DNA of 64,000 bases from Ariolimax columbianus (Eukaryota; Mollusca; Gastropoda; Stylommatophora; Arionidae): positions 89,230,941 to 89,294,940 of the forward strand of contig JAVGWX010000002.1 of NCBI GenBank assembly GCA_036924085.1, read 5' to 3'. Shown in pieces: positions 1-10,835 of the stretch. Each line of letters opens with the position of its first letter. Position 1 is the first letter of the stretch. The translations under genes and the position numbers were made by a program. The notes beneath the pieces are model-generated. The model ran no database searches. It was not told the DNA's origin and saw only the letters and a program-made list of their open reading frames with translations.

Positions 1-383
1 ATTACAGTATTACAGCTCATCAGCTGTGACACTTCAGCCCCAGATGGAAGGTGTTGAGCATTTTCTCTAATTTGGCTCTGTTGTCCAAGTTTCTCTACTA
101 TATAGGAGTGTGCTGACAACAAATGCATTGTAAACCATGCCTTGGTTTTCATTATAAGTTAGTTTCAGGTTTTCCCAAACATGCAAACAAATGTAGCGGC
201 AGAGTTGTCAATTTCTGAGTCTAGAGAGAGCTTGTTATCAACGATAGATCCCCAGGTATGTGAATTGATGCACAGCTGCCAATTCATTACTATCTCATAA
301 CTCCTTGGGGCTGCGCTCATCTGGTATCAGCTGTTATACAGTGAGCTCACCACAGACAGACACTCACCAGTAAAACAGAAGAA
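1..383. other. No recognisable feature
   Basis: I see no gene, tandem repeat or clear element here. It lies directly upstream of an RTE-type LINE C-terminal remnant and may be more decayed sequence of that copy, but no protein motif is readable. Confidence 0.4.
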
Positions 384-656
384 ATGCTACAAAGAGTAAT
401 TGAAAGTGTCTCTGATGTCACCCCCTGGGAGATGCTTGCACAATACCATACCACCTGGTGTGCTAGTATCACCTATGATGCTCAGATCACAGAGAGTATA
501 GCCATCACACAGGCTCAGCGAAATCATGCTGGTCAAAAAAACAATACTCATGATTCTACAGCCAGCTCCCCACATGTGTGCACTGAATGTGGCATGGTGC
601 TCCGTTCCAGGATTGGTCTTTACAGCAATCATTTAGAACACATTTTGCAGCAATAG
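384..656 (+). pseudogene. RTE-type LINE remnant, C-terminal zinc finger
   Basis: A 90-residue open frame ends with a C2H2-like motif: CTECG, then RIGLYSNH and a later H. The stretch before it has tryptophans spaced as in the tail of RTE-type endonuclease/reverse transcriptases. The nearly intact RTE element at 32016-35571 ends in the same architecture (CPICSRCF, ARIDLFSH, MRTHT). In that family the domain follows the reverse transcriptase and probably binds nucleic acid. Here only the last ~90 codons survive, so this is the 3' end of a 5'-truncated or decayed copy and not a host zinc-finger gene. A host C2H2 exon is the alternative, but the RIGLYSH-type wording is typical of these LINEs. Confidence 0.6.
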
Positions 657-728
657 CATGATGCTGTCGCTATCTTCACTTGTGATGGGCAAAAATTATT
701 ATCTCATAGTTGGGTGTAGAATTGGCTT

Positions 729-1079
729 GGCTTCGTTCGTTCTCAATCTCCCGCTACCAAACCCTGAAAAGGCTTAAGTAGCAAAATGTAGTCCAGAGAA
801 CGGAATGTGTTTTGTCGTTGTTTACAATTGACTGCGATATTTGCACCTTTCAGTCTAACACATCCGACTTCAGCAAGCATTTTTTGAGTACCAAGTTAGC
901 AGTCCCTCTTCGATCTCTTCTCCTTAGCCAGTCTGTCCTGCTGCAGCCTGTTATCCAGGATCACCGCGTGGAGGTGTAGAAGGGTCTTGGCAGCTCTGGT
1001 TCGCTGGCCCTGACGCTAGCAGTCAGCTATGGGTCGCTGACCACTGCAGCTCATGCGCTGCTCAGCATCTTGATCCCAG
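729..1079 (-). repeat. SINE-A copy, nearly full length
   Basis: Copy of a ~350-bp dispersed repeat seen about twelve times here. On its own strand it starts GGGATCAAGATGCTGAGCAG, passes a core near GAAGTCGGATGTGT, contains GGTAGCGGGAGATTGAGAAC and ends in GAA repeats. This copy is antisense, so the GAGAACGAACG end is at the left. Length, copy number and simple-repeat tail fit a SINE; I cannot identify a convincing pol III A/B box pair in the head. Confidence 0.75.
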
Positions 1080-1179
1080 GTGTAGAATTGAAGATGACAT
1101 CTCCACTCTTAATACATGCTCCCAATGCATGCACATCACATAGACTGACAGCAATAGCCCAGTTACTGGCCTTCTCATG

Positions 1180-1735
1180 ATAGAAAGTGATAGTCAAACT
1201 GCATAAAGAATTAGTTAGACCTAGATTGGAGAACTGTGTACAAGTGTGGAGTCCTTATCATAGAGGGGATATAAACATGCTGGAAAGAACACAAAAAAAG
1301 AGCAATAAGGCTGATAGTGGGATTCCAGAATTACAGTTATGAGGAAAGAATCAGAAAAACCAGCCTACAGTATCTAGAAGAGAGAAGAATTCGAGGTGAC
1401 TTGATTCAGGTTTATAAGATGATCATAGGAATGGATAAATTAGACTATAACAAGTTTTTCAAAATACAGCCACCCCCAAGAACTAGAGGGCATCATAGCT
1501 ACAAATTAACTAAAGAGAGGTCCGGATTAGATATAAGGAAATTTTTTTTAGCCAGAGAGTGGTGAATGATTGGAATGCATTGCCAAGGGAGGTAGTGGAG
1601 GCAGTGACAATTAATGCATTTAAGAATTGGATGCACATAGCTTTTACAGCAAGTTAATGTAAATGAAACTGGTTGTATACAGACTCTGCTGAGTCTTCTA
1701 AACCAGTATAAAGGTGTTAAGTTAAGTTCCTTCAA
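1180..1735 (+). mobile_element. CR1-type LINE, 5'-truncated 3' end
   Basis: Translating plus frames gives the CR1-type reverse transcriptase C-terminus: VRPRLENCVQVWSPYH, then RTQKRA and GFQNYSYEERIRK, LEERRIRGDLIQVYKM, and the terminal NDWNALPREVVEAVT segment. The domain lies downstream of the polymerase core. A short 3' UTR follows, ending in a TTAAG-type repeat (GTTAAGTTAAGTT). The same protein and tail occur in antisense copies at 15640-17660, 27078-28010 and 28736-29075. The frame is broken by small indels and there is no polymerase core, so it is a dead 5'-truncated insertion. Confidence 0.85.
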
Positions 1736-1789
1736 ACAGGGAAGTGTTGTGATGTAAGTTTCTTCGTCATCATCGTGCAGCATGTCCTT

Positions 1790-2330
1790 TGCGGAAAGTT
1801 GATCTCGTCACTCTCAATCTTTGACCAGTTCTCTCATTTCCATCACCGACATCTATCTTGAATGTTGTGTGTCCATCTTCTCCATCTCCAGGTACCATAT
1901 CCTGCAGTAAAGTTTTTTTTTAAATAAACCATTGTGTTATTTGATGTGGCCAAAGTATTTTAGTTTTCCAGAATCTGTACATGATATTCAGTGCTTTTCT
2001 GTAGTATTTGCTTTGCAGTCTGGCATGCCTATCCACAAATACACATGGTGGAGATGCTAATCTTCAATTTTGTCTACATGTGGTTGCAGAGTTAGCTGTG
2101 TCCTCTTCTGATGCGCAATAAACAGTTTACTATTGTCTGTTTATCTTATGGTAAGCGTCTTGTTTTAATGTAATGTTTACTCTCTGATTGATTTTATCAT
2201 CCTTTTCTTCTGTTGGTATCTAACTGCTACAATTAGTAGCTCATATGCAGCAACCTTCTTTGCTTCTCCATTTGCTTTCATTTTCCAGTATTACACAATT
2301 AGAAGTTATCCAATATATGACAATCTTGTG
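1790..2330 (-). mobile_element. RTE-like LINE 3' remnant
   Basis: On the minus strand the region reads as the decayed C-terminus of an RTE-like reverse transcriptase: a FWKTKILWPHQ segment standing for the usual FGHIKR motif, then LLQDMVPGDGEDG, and a tail resembling MRELVKDWE. The same tail type occurs at 7840-8480 (minus) and 30850-31400 (plus). Frameshifts are frequent and no polymerase core is visible. It abuts the CR1 3' end at 1735. Confidence 0.5.
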
Positions 2331-2392
2331 CTGGTTACTCGGTCCAGACTGTTCAGATTATAGTCCTGGCAGTTTCCCTGACTTCAGTGCTT

Positions 2393-2760
2393 GGAGTGGG
2401 ATCAAGATGCTGAGCAGTGCATGAGCTGTAGTGGTCCGCAATCCAAAGCTGACGGCTAGTGTCAGGGCCAGAGACTCAGAGCTGCCAAGATCCAACTCCA
2501 TCTCCATGTAGTGGTCCTGGATAACAGGCTGCAACAGGACGGACTGACTAAGGAGAAGGGATCGAAGAGGAAAGGCCAACCCAGTGCCCAAAAATGCAAT
2601 GCTGAAGTTGGATGTGTTGGACCAAATGGTGCAGATATCAGTCAAGCTGCAAACTACAACACAGTGCAATTCCGTTTTTTGGACTACATACTGCTACTTG
2701 CAAAGCTCTTTTCAGAGCTTGGTAGCGCGAGTTTGAGAACGAATGAGGAAGAAGAATTGT
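2393..2760 (+). repeat. SINE-A copy, nearly full length
   Basis: Sense copy: GGGATCAAGATGCTGAGCAG at the left, core AATGCTGAAGTTGGATGTGT in the middle, GGTAGCGCGAGTTTGAGAAC and GAGGAAGAAGAA at the right. It gives a good picture of the consensus order. Confidence 0.8.
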
Positions 2761-2875
2761 TTGTTTGGAGTGCTGATTTTGCCTAACAGAAATACTACAG
2801 GTTGTAGAACAAGATTAGTGTTCAACAGTTTCTCAGTTGCCACCTTGATTGCCTGAATTAATTTCTGCATCATAA

Positions 2876-3114
2876 TTATGACAGAACTTCCTGGTTGGTA
2901 CTCTTGACTGTATCCCTAATGTTTCGGTATTCTATGTACACTCCTGCGACTCCATTCGTTACTGCATTCTGTCCTAATCCACCCAGAAGTCTTATAGGTA
3001 TAAATATCAAAAACATGTATAGTTTCATCACTCCTATTATCCTATTAATCGGCGTTGTTCCTACGGCAAACAGAAAAAGGGCCAGTTTCTTTCCTTGCAT
3101 GTCATAGCAGGAGA
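2876..3114 (-). CDS. Possible terminal coding exon, hypothetical
   Basis: On the minus strand a pyrimidine-rich stretch ending CCTCTTTTAG could be an acceptor just before 3114. From there an open frame of about 78 codons runs to a stop at 2876-2878. Its phase (two bases completing a codon) fits the phase-1 donor of the signal-peptide exon at 3610-3712. The predicted peptide starts VSCYDMQGKKL and has two hydrophobic stretches. I recognise no family. A matching phase happens by chance one time in three, and the frame could be non-coding, so this is tentative. Confidence 0.25.
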
Positions 3115-3609
3115 CTAAAAGAGGATTGTGCATGGGGCTGGCAATCTCATCATGTAAAAACAATTACCCTGAAACTGTACTGCAGATGATTGAAATCAAG
3201 CTTTCTTAAAAGCAAGCTAATTTAAGCAAAATGCAATGGTATACCTATGCTTCAACAAATCAAACGGCAAGAAAATTATCATTCTGGCACTAGTCTGTAG
3301 CGGCTGTGTTGAATAAGAAACCATCAGGGTTTTAGTCTTGTGCACTGCACCTGGTATCCAAACATTGGGTGCATTGAGTCATTTGCCTGTTTCTGTTGCT
3401 ATACTTCTTTGTGCCTCAGGTGGTGGGTGCTACACCAATTATGCTGTTTATTTTTTCAGTTGGAGTAGGTTTTAGGCACCCTGTACCTATCTTGCCAGTT
3501 TAATTTATTGCTGTATCAATCAGTTTGATATTAATTACTACTACTATTATCCTTACCCAGGCAAAAACTTTTTAAAAAAACAGCAGATTTAAAAAGCAAA
3601 CAAACTCAC
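3115..3609 (-). other. Candidate intron between the two minus-strand exons
   Basis: If the exons at 3610-3712 and 2876-3114 belong together, this 495-bp stretch is the intron, with a strong donor GTGAGT at its right end and TTTTAG at its left end (minus-strand reading). I see no other feature in it. Confidence 0.25.
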
Positions 3610-3712
3610 CGACAGTCAGCAGAATTACTGATATGTAGAGCTTCATTATGAAGGATTTCAAAAACCGTGATCACGGCAGTATTGTGTGACACAAATGGCC
3701 AACTTAACAGAG
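3610..3712 (-). CDS. Candidate first coding exon with signal peptide
   Basis: The minus strand shows a complete exon signature. An acceptor (TTTGTGTTTTCAG) lies at 3713-3714, about 66 bases of apparent 5' leader follow, an ATG lies at 3646-3644, and a consensus donor GTGAGT starts at 3609. The 12 full codons read MKLYISVILLTV plus one base of the next, that is a lysine followed by a hydrophobic run, as in a secretory signal peptide split by a phase-1 intron. Such exons are typical of secreted animal proteins. The rest of the protein would lie to the left; 2876-3114 is one phase-compatible candidate. No family can be named. Only short motifs support it, so confidence is moderate. Confidence 0.4.
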
Positions 3713-3834
3713 CTGAAAACACAAAGAAATATTCAAATCAATTATTAATTAAAATATCCACACACAAGTAAAACTCAAATTAAATGTACTTTTGACCAAA
3801 CAGCAGAAAGGTGGTCTTAGTAACAAGAAGAGAC

Positions 3835-4060
3835 GGGGTTGGCAATCAGACAATATGGCACTATCTCAAAACCCAGTCCTTGTAAACTCAAGTGAGGCAA
3901 TCTAGACTTTGGTGGTTTGGCCATGTCTGCAAAATAAAAAATGATCATCTTCTACCTCAGTCAAAGTAGCAAAGAGCCAATGATGGAAACCTCAGAACAA
4001 GAATATAAAAGTATATAAGAGACTTGGGACTAGACCACGATGAAGATAACAGCTAGAAAA
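3835..4060 (+). mobile_element. LINE reverse transcriptase C-terminal remnant
   Basis: Plus-strand translation gives LWWFGHVCKIKNDHLLPQ followed by a decayed arginine/lysine-rich segment and IRDLGLDHDED. WFGHV..M/I is the conserved post-polymerase motif of several LINE clades. Stops and frameshifts make it a relic. Confidence 0.5.
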
Positions 4061-4635
4061 GTATGGCACACTTTCAGGCAGAGCTTCTACATGTCGGGGT
4101 TGAAGAGGAGTGATTAAGTAAAGTAAAAGACTATATAAACCAAGGTGAACACAAGAGCCGTCTAAGTAAGGTAGAAGTATACACCAAAGCATAAAAGTGG
4201 CAACTAAGTAAAGTAGAAGACAAAACTCAGGGTAAAAGTGGAGTGACTAAGTAAGTAAGGCAGAAAGCTCTGCACATCAAGGTAGAAGAGGAGCAGCTAA
4301 ATAGAAGGAGTATTTTTATGAGGCGGTTAGAGAAAGATGATGGAGAGCATAACAAGCAACACAAAAGCCATTATAGAACCTACGGAAATAAATTACAATT
4401 ACTATACACTGACCGACATATACAGTGACATTGAAGAGAGAAATTCCATATACACTCATAAGATATTGAAGAGAGAAATGATACACACTGATAAGACATG
4501 GTAAGAGAAATGCACAGACAAATGCAGAAACAAGGCAATACTGTTTATAACCATCTTAAACTTGTTTTTGGGGGTTTTTTTTAATGATCAGAATAGGGGG
4601 TAGAGAAGGAACAGCAAACAGAGCAACACTGTTAG
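4061..4635. other. Low-complexity purine-rich sequence
   Basis: Contains degenerate recurrences of a CTAAGTAAGGTAGAAG-like phrase between about 4100 and 4310, then AT-rich sequence. No coding potential is seen. Confidence 0.4.
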
Positions 4636-4895
4636 GAAACCATTTTTTTTTTAGTGTTCGCCTTATTTCTCTATTCCCCAAGGCGGTGTGCGTTGCACTG
4701 TGGTTTTTATTTTGCGCCTATCTGCCCAGTGCATCCGACTTCAGCATGCATTTTATGTAAGGGTCTGCTTCCTCCTGCATTTTCTAAGGTTTTGCTTCCC
4801 TGGGGTAACAGCCGGTGCTGTGATGGGGACCGAACCCAGCACCCTTGGATTGTGAGCCGTGTCACTTTTCCACTAGCCCACGCCATCACCGGTTC
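4636..4895 (-). repeat. tRNA-derived SINE copy
   Basis: Read on the minus strand, the head has an A-box-like GTGGGCTAGTGGAAAAGTGA and a B-box-like GGGTTCGGTCCC at tRNA-like spacing. The body follows with GAAGCAAAACCTTAGAAAAT, the shared core TGCTGAAGTCGGATGCACTG, GGCGCAAAATAAAAACC and a short A-run. A second copy is at 49876-50115 in the other orientation. Internal pol III promoter boxes plus a shared body identify a tRNA-headed SINE. Confidence 0.8.
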
Positions 4896-5403
4896 CAGTT
4901 ATGAGACAGTGGAATTAATGGATTAGGAAAACTACAATAGCGCTTTTATAACATAATTTACATCTATAAAAGGGTTAGCACACATTATAAATAGACAAAT
5001 TACTGCAACATATGATATATACCATAACAAATGGGTTAGCAAGAGAGCATAATGTGATTAGTGTCCCCTTTACAGCATCTATACATTATCTTGAAGTGAG
5101 CCCCCCCCCCCTGTGTGTGTTTACTAAATGAGATACATAAATCTGAGTTAGTTTCACCACAGGACAGGGCACAACAGACTGAGCTGACGTGTACAAAATG
5201 TGACTTTCTGTTTCACATTTGAGTACATGTGGACCGAGTGATCAAACTGCTGAGCATGTATTACAGGACCCTCCCCTGTATGGCCAGTTAAGATACATTG
5301 ACACAAAGATTGCAAATTGAGCTCAAAATTGTACGGAGCTAAAACCAGCAGTTGTTCATCGCTGGGAACTTGTCTGGCAATGTAAACAAAGATGTAATTG
5401 CAA
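4896..5403. other. No recognisable feature
   Basis: AT-rich, with a short C-run at 5101-5110. No gene or repeat family is recognised; it leads into the tandem array at 5404. Confidence 0.4.
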
Positions 5404-6260
5404 AAATAAGAAGTACTAGTTCAGGCTATAGCTGAGATACACAAAAACTAAGTACTAGTTCAGGCTATAGGTGAGATACACAAAAACTAAGTACTAATTC
5501 AGGCTATAGGTGAGATACACAAAAGCGAAGTACTAGTTCAGGCTATAGGTGAGATACGATACACAAAAACTAAGTACTAGTTCAGGCTATAGCTGAGATA
5601 CACAAAAGCGAAGTACTAGTTCAGGCTATAGGTGAGATACGATACACAAAAACTAAGTACTAGTTCAGGCTATAGCTGAGATACACAAAAGCGAAGTACT
5701 AGTTCAGGCTATAGGTGAGATACGATACACAAAAACTAAGTACTAGTTCAGGCTATAGCTGAGATACACAAAAGCGAAGTACTAGTTCAGGCTATAGGTG
5801 AGATACGATACACAAAAACTAAGTACTAGTTCAGGCTATAGCTGAGATACACAAAAGCGAAGTACTAGTTCAGGCTATAGGTGAGATACGATACACAAAA
5901 ACTAAGTACTAGTTCAGGCTATAGCTGAGATACACAAAAGCGAAGTACTAGTTCAGGCTATAGGTGAGATACACAAAATGTAATACTAGAGGTTATAGGT
6001 GAGATACACAAAATGTAATACTAGAGGTTATAGGTGAGATACACAAAACTAAGTACTAGGTGAGATTATAGATGAGATACACAAAACTAAGTACAATGTG
6101 AGGCTATAGATGAGATACACAAAACTAAGTACAAGATGAGGCTATAGGTGAGATACACCAAACTAAGTACTAGGTGAGGCTATAGATGAGATACACAAAA
6201 CTAAGTACTATGTAAGGCTATAGATGAGATACACAAAACTAAGTACTTGGTGAGGATTTG
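5404..6260. repeat. Minisatellite with 83-bp higher-order unit
   Basis: Roughly 40-bp monomers (AAGTACTAGTTCAGGCTATA, GGTGAGATACACAAAA) alternate in two versions. One has AGCTGAGATACACAAAAGCG, the other AGGTGAGATACGATACAC. Together they form an 83-bp higher-order unit repeated about six times from 5540 to 5960. To the right the monomers become diverged and single, as expected at an ageing array edge. No coding frame. Confidence 0.95.
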
Positions 6261-6574
6261 TATTAACTTCCTTCCTCGTCAGGTTATTGCTAGTATACAC
6301 AGAACTAACTACTACATGATTGAGATGCCCATAAAACTAATTAGTATTTGAGCAACTGCAGACATACACAATCTAATTAACAAGCTTCTTGAATATCAAT
6401 AAACAAATATGCACTTCTGTGTCTTAACAAATGCAATGTTAATGATGCAACTGATAGTAAAGATCAGCCTTCATTACACATTCATAACAATAATAATGCT
6501 TGGTTTAAGTGTAATTTGTTATCAAGCTATATTGCAAATTTATAACTAACTAATGAGGCCAAAGATCATCATCA
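6261..6574. other. No recognisable feature
   Basis: AT-rich sequence at the decayed edge of the minisatellite; nothing supported. Confidence 0.4.
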
Positions 6575-6860
6575 TCATTGGCTCTTTTTATCTTGTCAGA
6601 CAATAGTAATTATGCTTTTAGCACAAAGCCCGGGCAGAAATATAGAGACCATGTGTTGCCCATGCAGTATGGTCCCTTTCTCGGTCTACCTTGTTTGCTA
6701 CAAGGGAAAGGTGATACCAATACATTTGGAACAAGGCAAGCTGCAGAAGCTGCCAGATCAGCAGAGCAATGCTCTATCTGTTCGCCTGTCGGGGCTTGAA
6801 TCCTAGACCAGCCGCCAACCAAGGCTTAGGGCCTGATCTGCCCTGCCACAACACTCAGCC
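6575..6860 (-). repeat. Possible tRNA-like SINE
   Basis: On the minus strand there is an AGAGCATTGCTCTGCTGATC element and a B-box-like GGATTCAAGCCCC next to GACAGGCGAACAG. This suggests a tRNA-related SINE unlike the other families here. Only one copy is seen, so family status is not shown. Confidence 0.35.
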
Positions 6861-7314
6861 GAGGTTGCCATTCCTCGCTATAGGATAATTCATTGTATCC
6901 TCTTGCGTGTGCTCAGGTTTGGTAGATACTGACCAACTTTCAGAGTTATCAGAAAACAGGTTACACAGCCATATCTGACAAAACCCGCAAAGATACACCA
7001 GTATCTTATCTGCAAGGTTTCAGATGCTTTTAAATCTGAGTTTTCTTCTCCTAGATGAGCTACCTTATTAGGCTGTCAAGCCCCATCTGCCCAAAGCTAC
7101 TGGTTTTAAGGCGCCAGTGGCTCGCCTTCCTCCCCTTCTCCTGTTAGTCAACACATTCTCCCTAGCAAAGGCCAGGAGATGGACTTTGTTGTCAGAGGCT
7201 ATATGAGACGCACGCCATGGAAGCATTTAGTTCGTGTTGAGAGTTCATCCTGAACCCTACCCATGGCTATAACAACATTTAGAACCTAAGATGAAGCACA
7301 GAGAATAAGTGTAG
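6861..7314. other. No recognisable feature
   Basis: Moderately GC-rich sequence without open frames or known motifs. Confidence 0.35.
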
Positions 7315-7590
7315 AATCGTCAGCGACTCATAACTAACTGCTTGAATTTGGGTCAGCAAACCAGAGCTGACCAAGACCTTAGTCTGCCTCCAATTGGTGG
7401 CCCTGGAAACAAGCTACCCTCATGTAGTCTGGCTTAGAGAATAGGTCCCGCAGTGGGAAGGGAAACCTGGTACCCAAAAAAGCCTGCAGAAACCGGATGC
7501 ATCAGGCCGACAGGCGAAGATTTTGCAGCCTCACTGTAAAGTAAGACACACCCTTTTTTAGGACGAACGCTGAAGAAAATTTGCTTGAAG
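7315..7590 (+). repeat. SINE-A' copy (SINE-A relative)
   Basis: Starts like SINE-A (CAGCGACTCATAACTAACTG) but has its own middle (GGTGGCCCTGGAAACAAGC, GGTCCCGCAGTGGGAAG). The shared core follows (CAGAAACCGGATGCATC) and it ends ACGAACGCTGAAGAAAA. Other copies are at 12950-13180 and 18965-19275. It is a sister family with a different 3' end. Confidence 0.65.
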
Positions 7591-7839
7591 ATATTTCTTG
7601 CAAACATAATTACACACTAATAGCAGCTAATAATTTGTTTGTTAACTAAATATTTTTAATATTTTTGTAAAAGGAAGTTTAAACAACATTCAGATGGCTT
7701 CAGTTGTAACAAACCTATACTTCAACAGACTGAGAAATGACAAGGCAAAAGCTCACACCTTCAACAGCTTGGTTACTTAGTATATGGCTGCAATGTATGA
7801 AACCTATGAAAAGCGGATGCAGGGAAGTTTTTAGTTGCT
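7591..7839. other. No recognisable feature
   Basis: AT-rich; nothing supported. Confidence 0.35.
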
Positions 7840-8480
7840 CAAAGGGCAATGTAACGATACCATTGACAGTCTCTCTACAGCACCAAATTCATCATCATCA
7901 TGTCTTTGATGGATTGCTGCTCTGTAAGACACTTGATCCTTGGCCAGCTCTCCTGCCTCAGTCAGTGTCAATCCCTGAGCCTCTTGGTCTGCATTTGCCT
8001 CTTTTGCCAGGTACCACATACTCTCCAGTATCATTCTTTCTAGGACATTGTGATGTTTGATGTGGCCAAAGTTGATTAATTTCCTGAATTTCAGAGTTGT
8101 TCTTTTGCTATCCATGGTATTTTGAGAACTATCCTGTAACATTTTGGCTTGAAGGATTCAATCTTCTTTCGTAGGGTTTATGCAGCAGACCAAAACTTGC
8201 ATCTGTATATTGACACATGGAAGATGCAAGTCCTTGTGATCTTTATTTTGGTCAGTTTGTTAGTTTTCTGCCATAAGACTCATTTTAGCTAACCTTTTTA
8301 GTGTCATGGTCATTCTTCTAACTTCTTTCTGGCAATCTCCAATGTTGCTTATAGTCAAGCCGAGATTATAAAAACTTGTGACGTTCTTAACTTTTAGCTT
8401 TTCTATGATAATTTTAGGTCTAGTTTTCACCTTGTCAATGAAATTAAAAACACGTTGGACTGATTTCACACACATAAATC
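7840..8480 (-). mobile_element. RTE-like LINE, post-RT remnant
   Basis: The minus strand carries the end of an RTE-like reverse transcriptase in two frames. First KVKNVTSFYNLGLTISNIGD and CQKEVRRMTMTLKRLAKMS, equivalent to the FxYLGS thumb segment. Then LKFRKLINFGHIKHHN and VLERMILESMWYL, equivalent to the FGHIKRHN and ILEGMVPGKR motifs. A weak GLTLTEAGELAKDQ tail follows. Polymerase core and endonuclease are missing and the frame is broken, so this is a relic. Confidence 0.7.
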
Positions 8481-8814
8481 TGACACCAAACCACCTTCAA
8501 TAACATTGAAGACACTGCATTTTTAAGAAAATGCTGATTGGTCCCAATGTAGTGCGTTAGCCTGACAACAGATAGACATGAAAAGTAACGTCCTGATGGC
8601 CCTACAATTTTAAGCTCCTAATACTGTGTAAGTAATACAATATTATTTGGTTTGGTTCACATTGTTATGTAGAAATAAGGTGAATTAGTGCCTAGTTTAA
8701 ATTTGTTAACATAAGTTACATGACTCTAGTCCGATCATGCTGACTGTAGAAATTTTTGACTGACTGGTAGCCACCCCAAAATTTGTCAAGTCCTGTACAT
8801 AAAACATCATGGTA
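8481..8814. other. No recognisable feature
   Basis: AT-rich sequence between a LINE relic and the AT-rich tandem array; nothing supported. Confidence 0.35.
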
Positions 8815-9360
8815 TACTATGCAGGACAACTTGATCTTTTAAAGGACTACATCTATTAAAAACATTACAGAATTGGTCATATACTTTGCAGGATGACTTG
8901 ACTTTTTAAAGAACTAAGTCTAATAAAAACATTACAGAACTCTATCACATCATTTTACTATGCAGGATGACTTGACCTTTTAAAGAACTACATATACTAA
9001 AAACATTGTAGAACTCTATAACATAAGACATATACTAGGACAACTTTAGTTTTTAAAGAAATACATCTATTAACAACATTACCAAACCCTATTACACCTA
9101 ATATGCAGGATGACTTGACCTTTTACAAAAACATTCAAAAAAACATTACAGAACACCATAACATGATACAGGATGACTTGACTTTTTAAAGAACTACATC
9201 TATTAGCAACATTACGGAAACCTATTACACCTAATAAAATGCAGGATGACTTGACTTTTTAAAATAAACTACATCTATTAAATAAAAACATTACAGAACA
9301 CCATAATATGATATTCTACACAGAATGACTTGACTTTTTAAAGAACTACAACTATTAAAA

Positions 9361-9727
9361 CCTGAGTGGTTCGTCAGGGTCTTTGCGTATGACAAGGACA
9401 ATAATAGTACCACTGTCCCACAGAGAGCCCGTCGCAAAAGGCGACTAACTGTGTGACATGGCATAACACCAGCCATGGTTAGGTGGTTTGTTAAGAGCAG
9501 CATAGATGGTACCTAACAGGCTGTGATCTACTTCACTCTAGTGTTTGAGTCTATTAAGATGGACTCCCACATTGGTTAACCATCATCCGCAGCAGAGTAA
9601 TAAGCTGCTCTAGCCTAGCCCGCTAAGCAGGAAATCCTTCACCTAGCTACATCCAGCTCAAACCAGAGCTGGGACCTGCACAGGTGCAACTGCCCCTGTA
9701 GAAGTACAGATCGACTAAGAATATCTA
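9361..9727. repeat. Unclassified insert in the tandem array
   Basis: A 367-bp block of different composition, starting CCTGAGTGGTTCGTCAGGG, interrupts the AT-rich array, which resumes on both sides. It contains GCCCGTCGCAAAAGGCGACT and several short palindromic pieces. It is probably a transposed element; I cannot name the family and no clear target-site duplication is visible. Confidence 0.4.
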
Positions 9728-9904
9728 TTATAAACATTACAGAATCCCATAACATGATATACTATGCAGGATGACTTGACTTTTTAAAGAACTACTCCTA
9801 TTAAAACATTCTAGAACTGATGAATACAATAACAATGCAGGATAACTTGACTTTTTAAAGAACTAGTCTACATATATTAAAAACATTACAATACTTCATA
9901 TTCT

Positions 9905-10077
9905 TCTGCGTTTGTTTTCAATCTACCAAGCCCTAAACAGGGCTTTGCAAGTAACAGGATATAGTCCGGAGAACAGAATGCGCTGTGTCGCCAGTTTACA
10001 GCTTGGCTGCTATATTTGCACCTTTCGGTCCGACACATCCGCCCTCGGCAGAATTACAGTACTGATTAAATACGCAA
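9905..10077 (-). repeat. SINE-A 3' half inserted in the array
   Basis: Antisense 3' half of SINE-A (GGGCTTTGCAAGTAACAGGA, ATTTGCACCTTTCGGTCC). It ends inside the core, where the array resumes. Confidence 0.75.
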
Positions 10078-10320
10078 TATGCAGGATGACTTGATTTTTT
10101 TAAAGAACTACATATTTTTAAAACATTACATAATTTATGATAAATAATAAAATATGCAGGATAACTTGACTTTTTCAAGAACTACGCCAATTTTTTTTAA
10201 AAACATGTTAGAATTGTGATAAGAACTGCTTCTATCAAAAATATTACATAGCTCCATGATATACTATGCAGAATGACTTGACTTTTAAAGAACTACATCT
10301 ATTAAAAGCATTACAAAACT

Positions 10321-10835
10321 TCAAGAAATTGCAATTAGCCACGGACCTCACTTCTGAACCTTGGCGCCGACTTCGCCTTGTAATGGCTGCAGATTTCTGT
10401 AACAATCCTGGGAAAACTTTCCGAGTATCAACTTCGTAGACAGCTTAATCGATGTGAGTACATACATTAAACAATAAAAACATGTTTACGAAACGCATTA
10501 TACTTAAATGTAACGAAACATAGTTTCTAACATACAAACCTCTTCTCATGTGACTTCGGGCGAGAACAGTTCGTGTATAAAGTGGTGGAGATAATGGAAG
10601 CAGTCCGTCATATGACTATCACGTGCTTGTTTGTTATATGGGTCGTGTAGATAAAGGAGGACATTCATGCCTGTTTGTCGTGCCTTTTTCTCAAACAATA
10701 GGTTCATACAGGAACAATTCTATTCTTACCGTGCAAGGGGTTCCCAAAAAGTATGTGTGCTAGTGATAGAGGCTAATTATGCAGACTGACCATTTTGGGC
10801 AGTATAGGGGTCAGGTAGGGCGGTGATTGTATGAG
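10321..10835. other. No recognisable feature
   Basis: Contains a short ATG-led frame near 10387 and a possible donor GTGAGT near 10454, but the frame stops after 18 codons. Nothing is supported. Confidence 0.3.

Larger units (their letters stand above)
8815..10320. repeat. AT-rich tandem array, ~75-110 bp units
   Basis: The phrase TATGCAGGATGACTTGACTT, then TTTAAAGAACTACATCTATT and AAAACATTACAGAA recurs about fifteen times with variable spacers. The array is interrupted by a foreign block at 9361-9727 and by a SINE-A fragment at 9905-10077. Units diverge by substitutions and small indels, so the array is old. Confidence 0.9.

Noticed and set aside
5404..6260. CRISPR-like direct repeats (also 50130-51185 and 51505-52020)
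   Set aside because: Head-to-tail repeats without unique spacers, in a eukaryotic genome; these are minisatellites.
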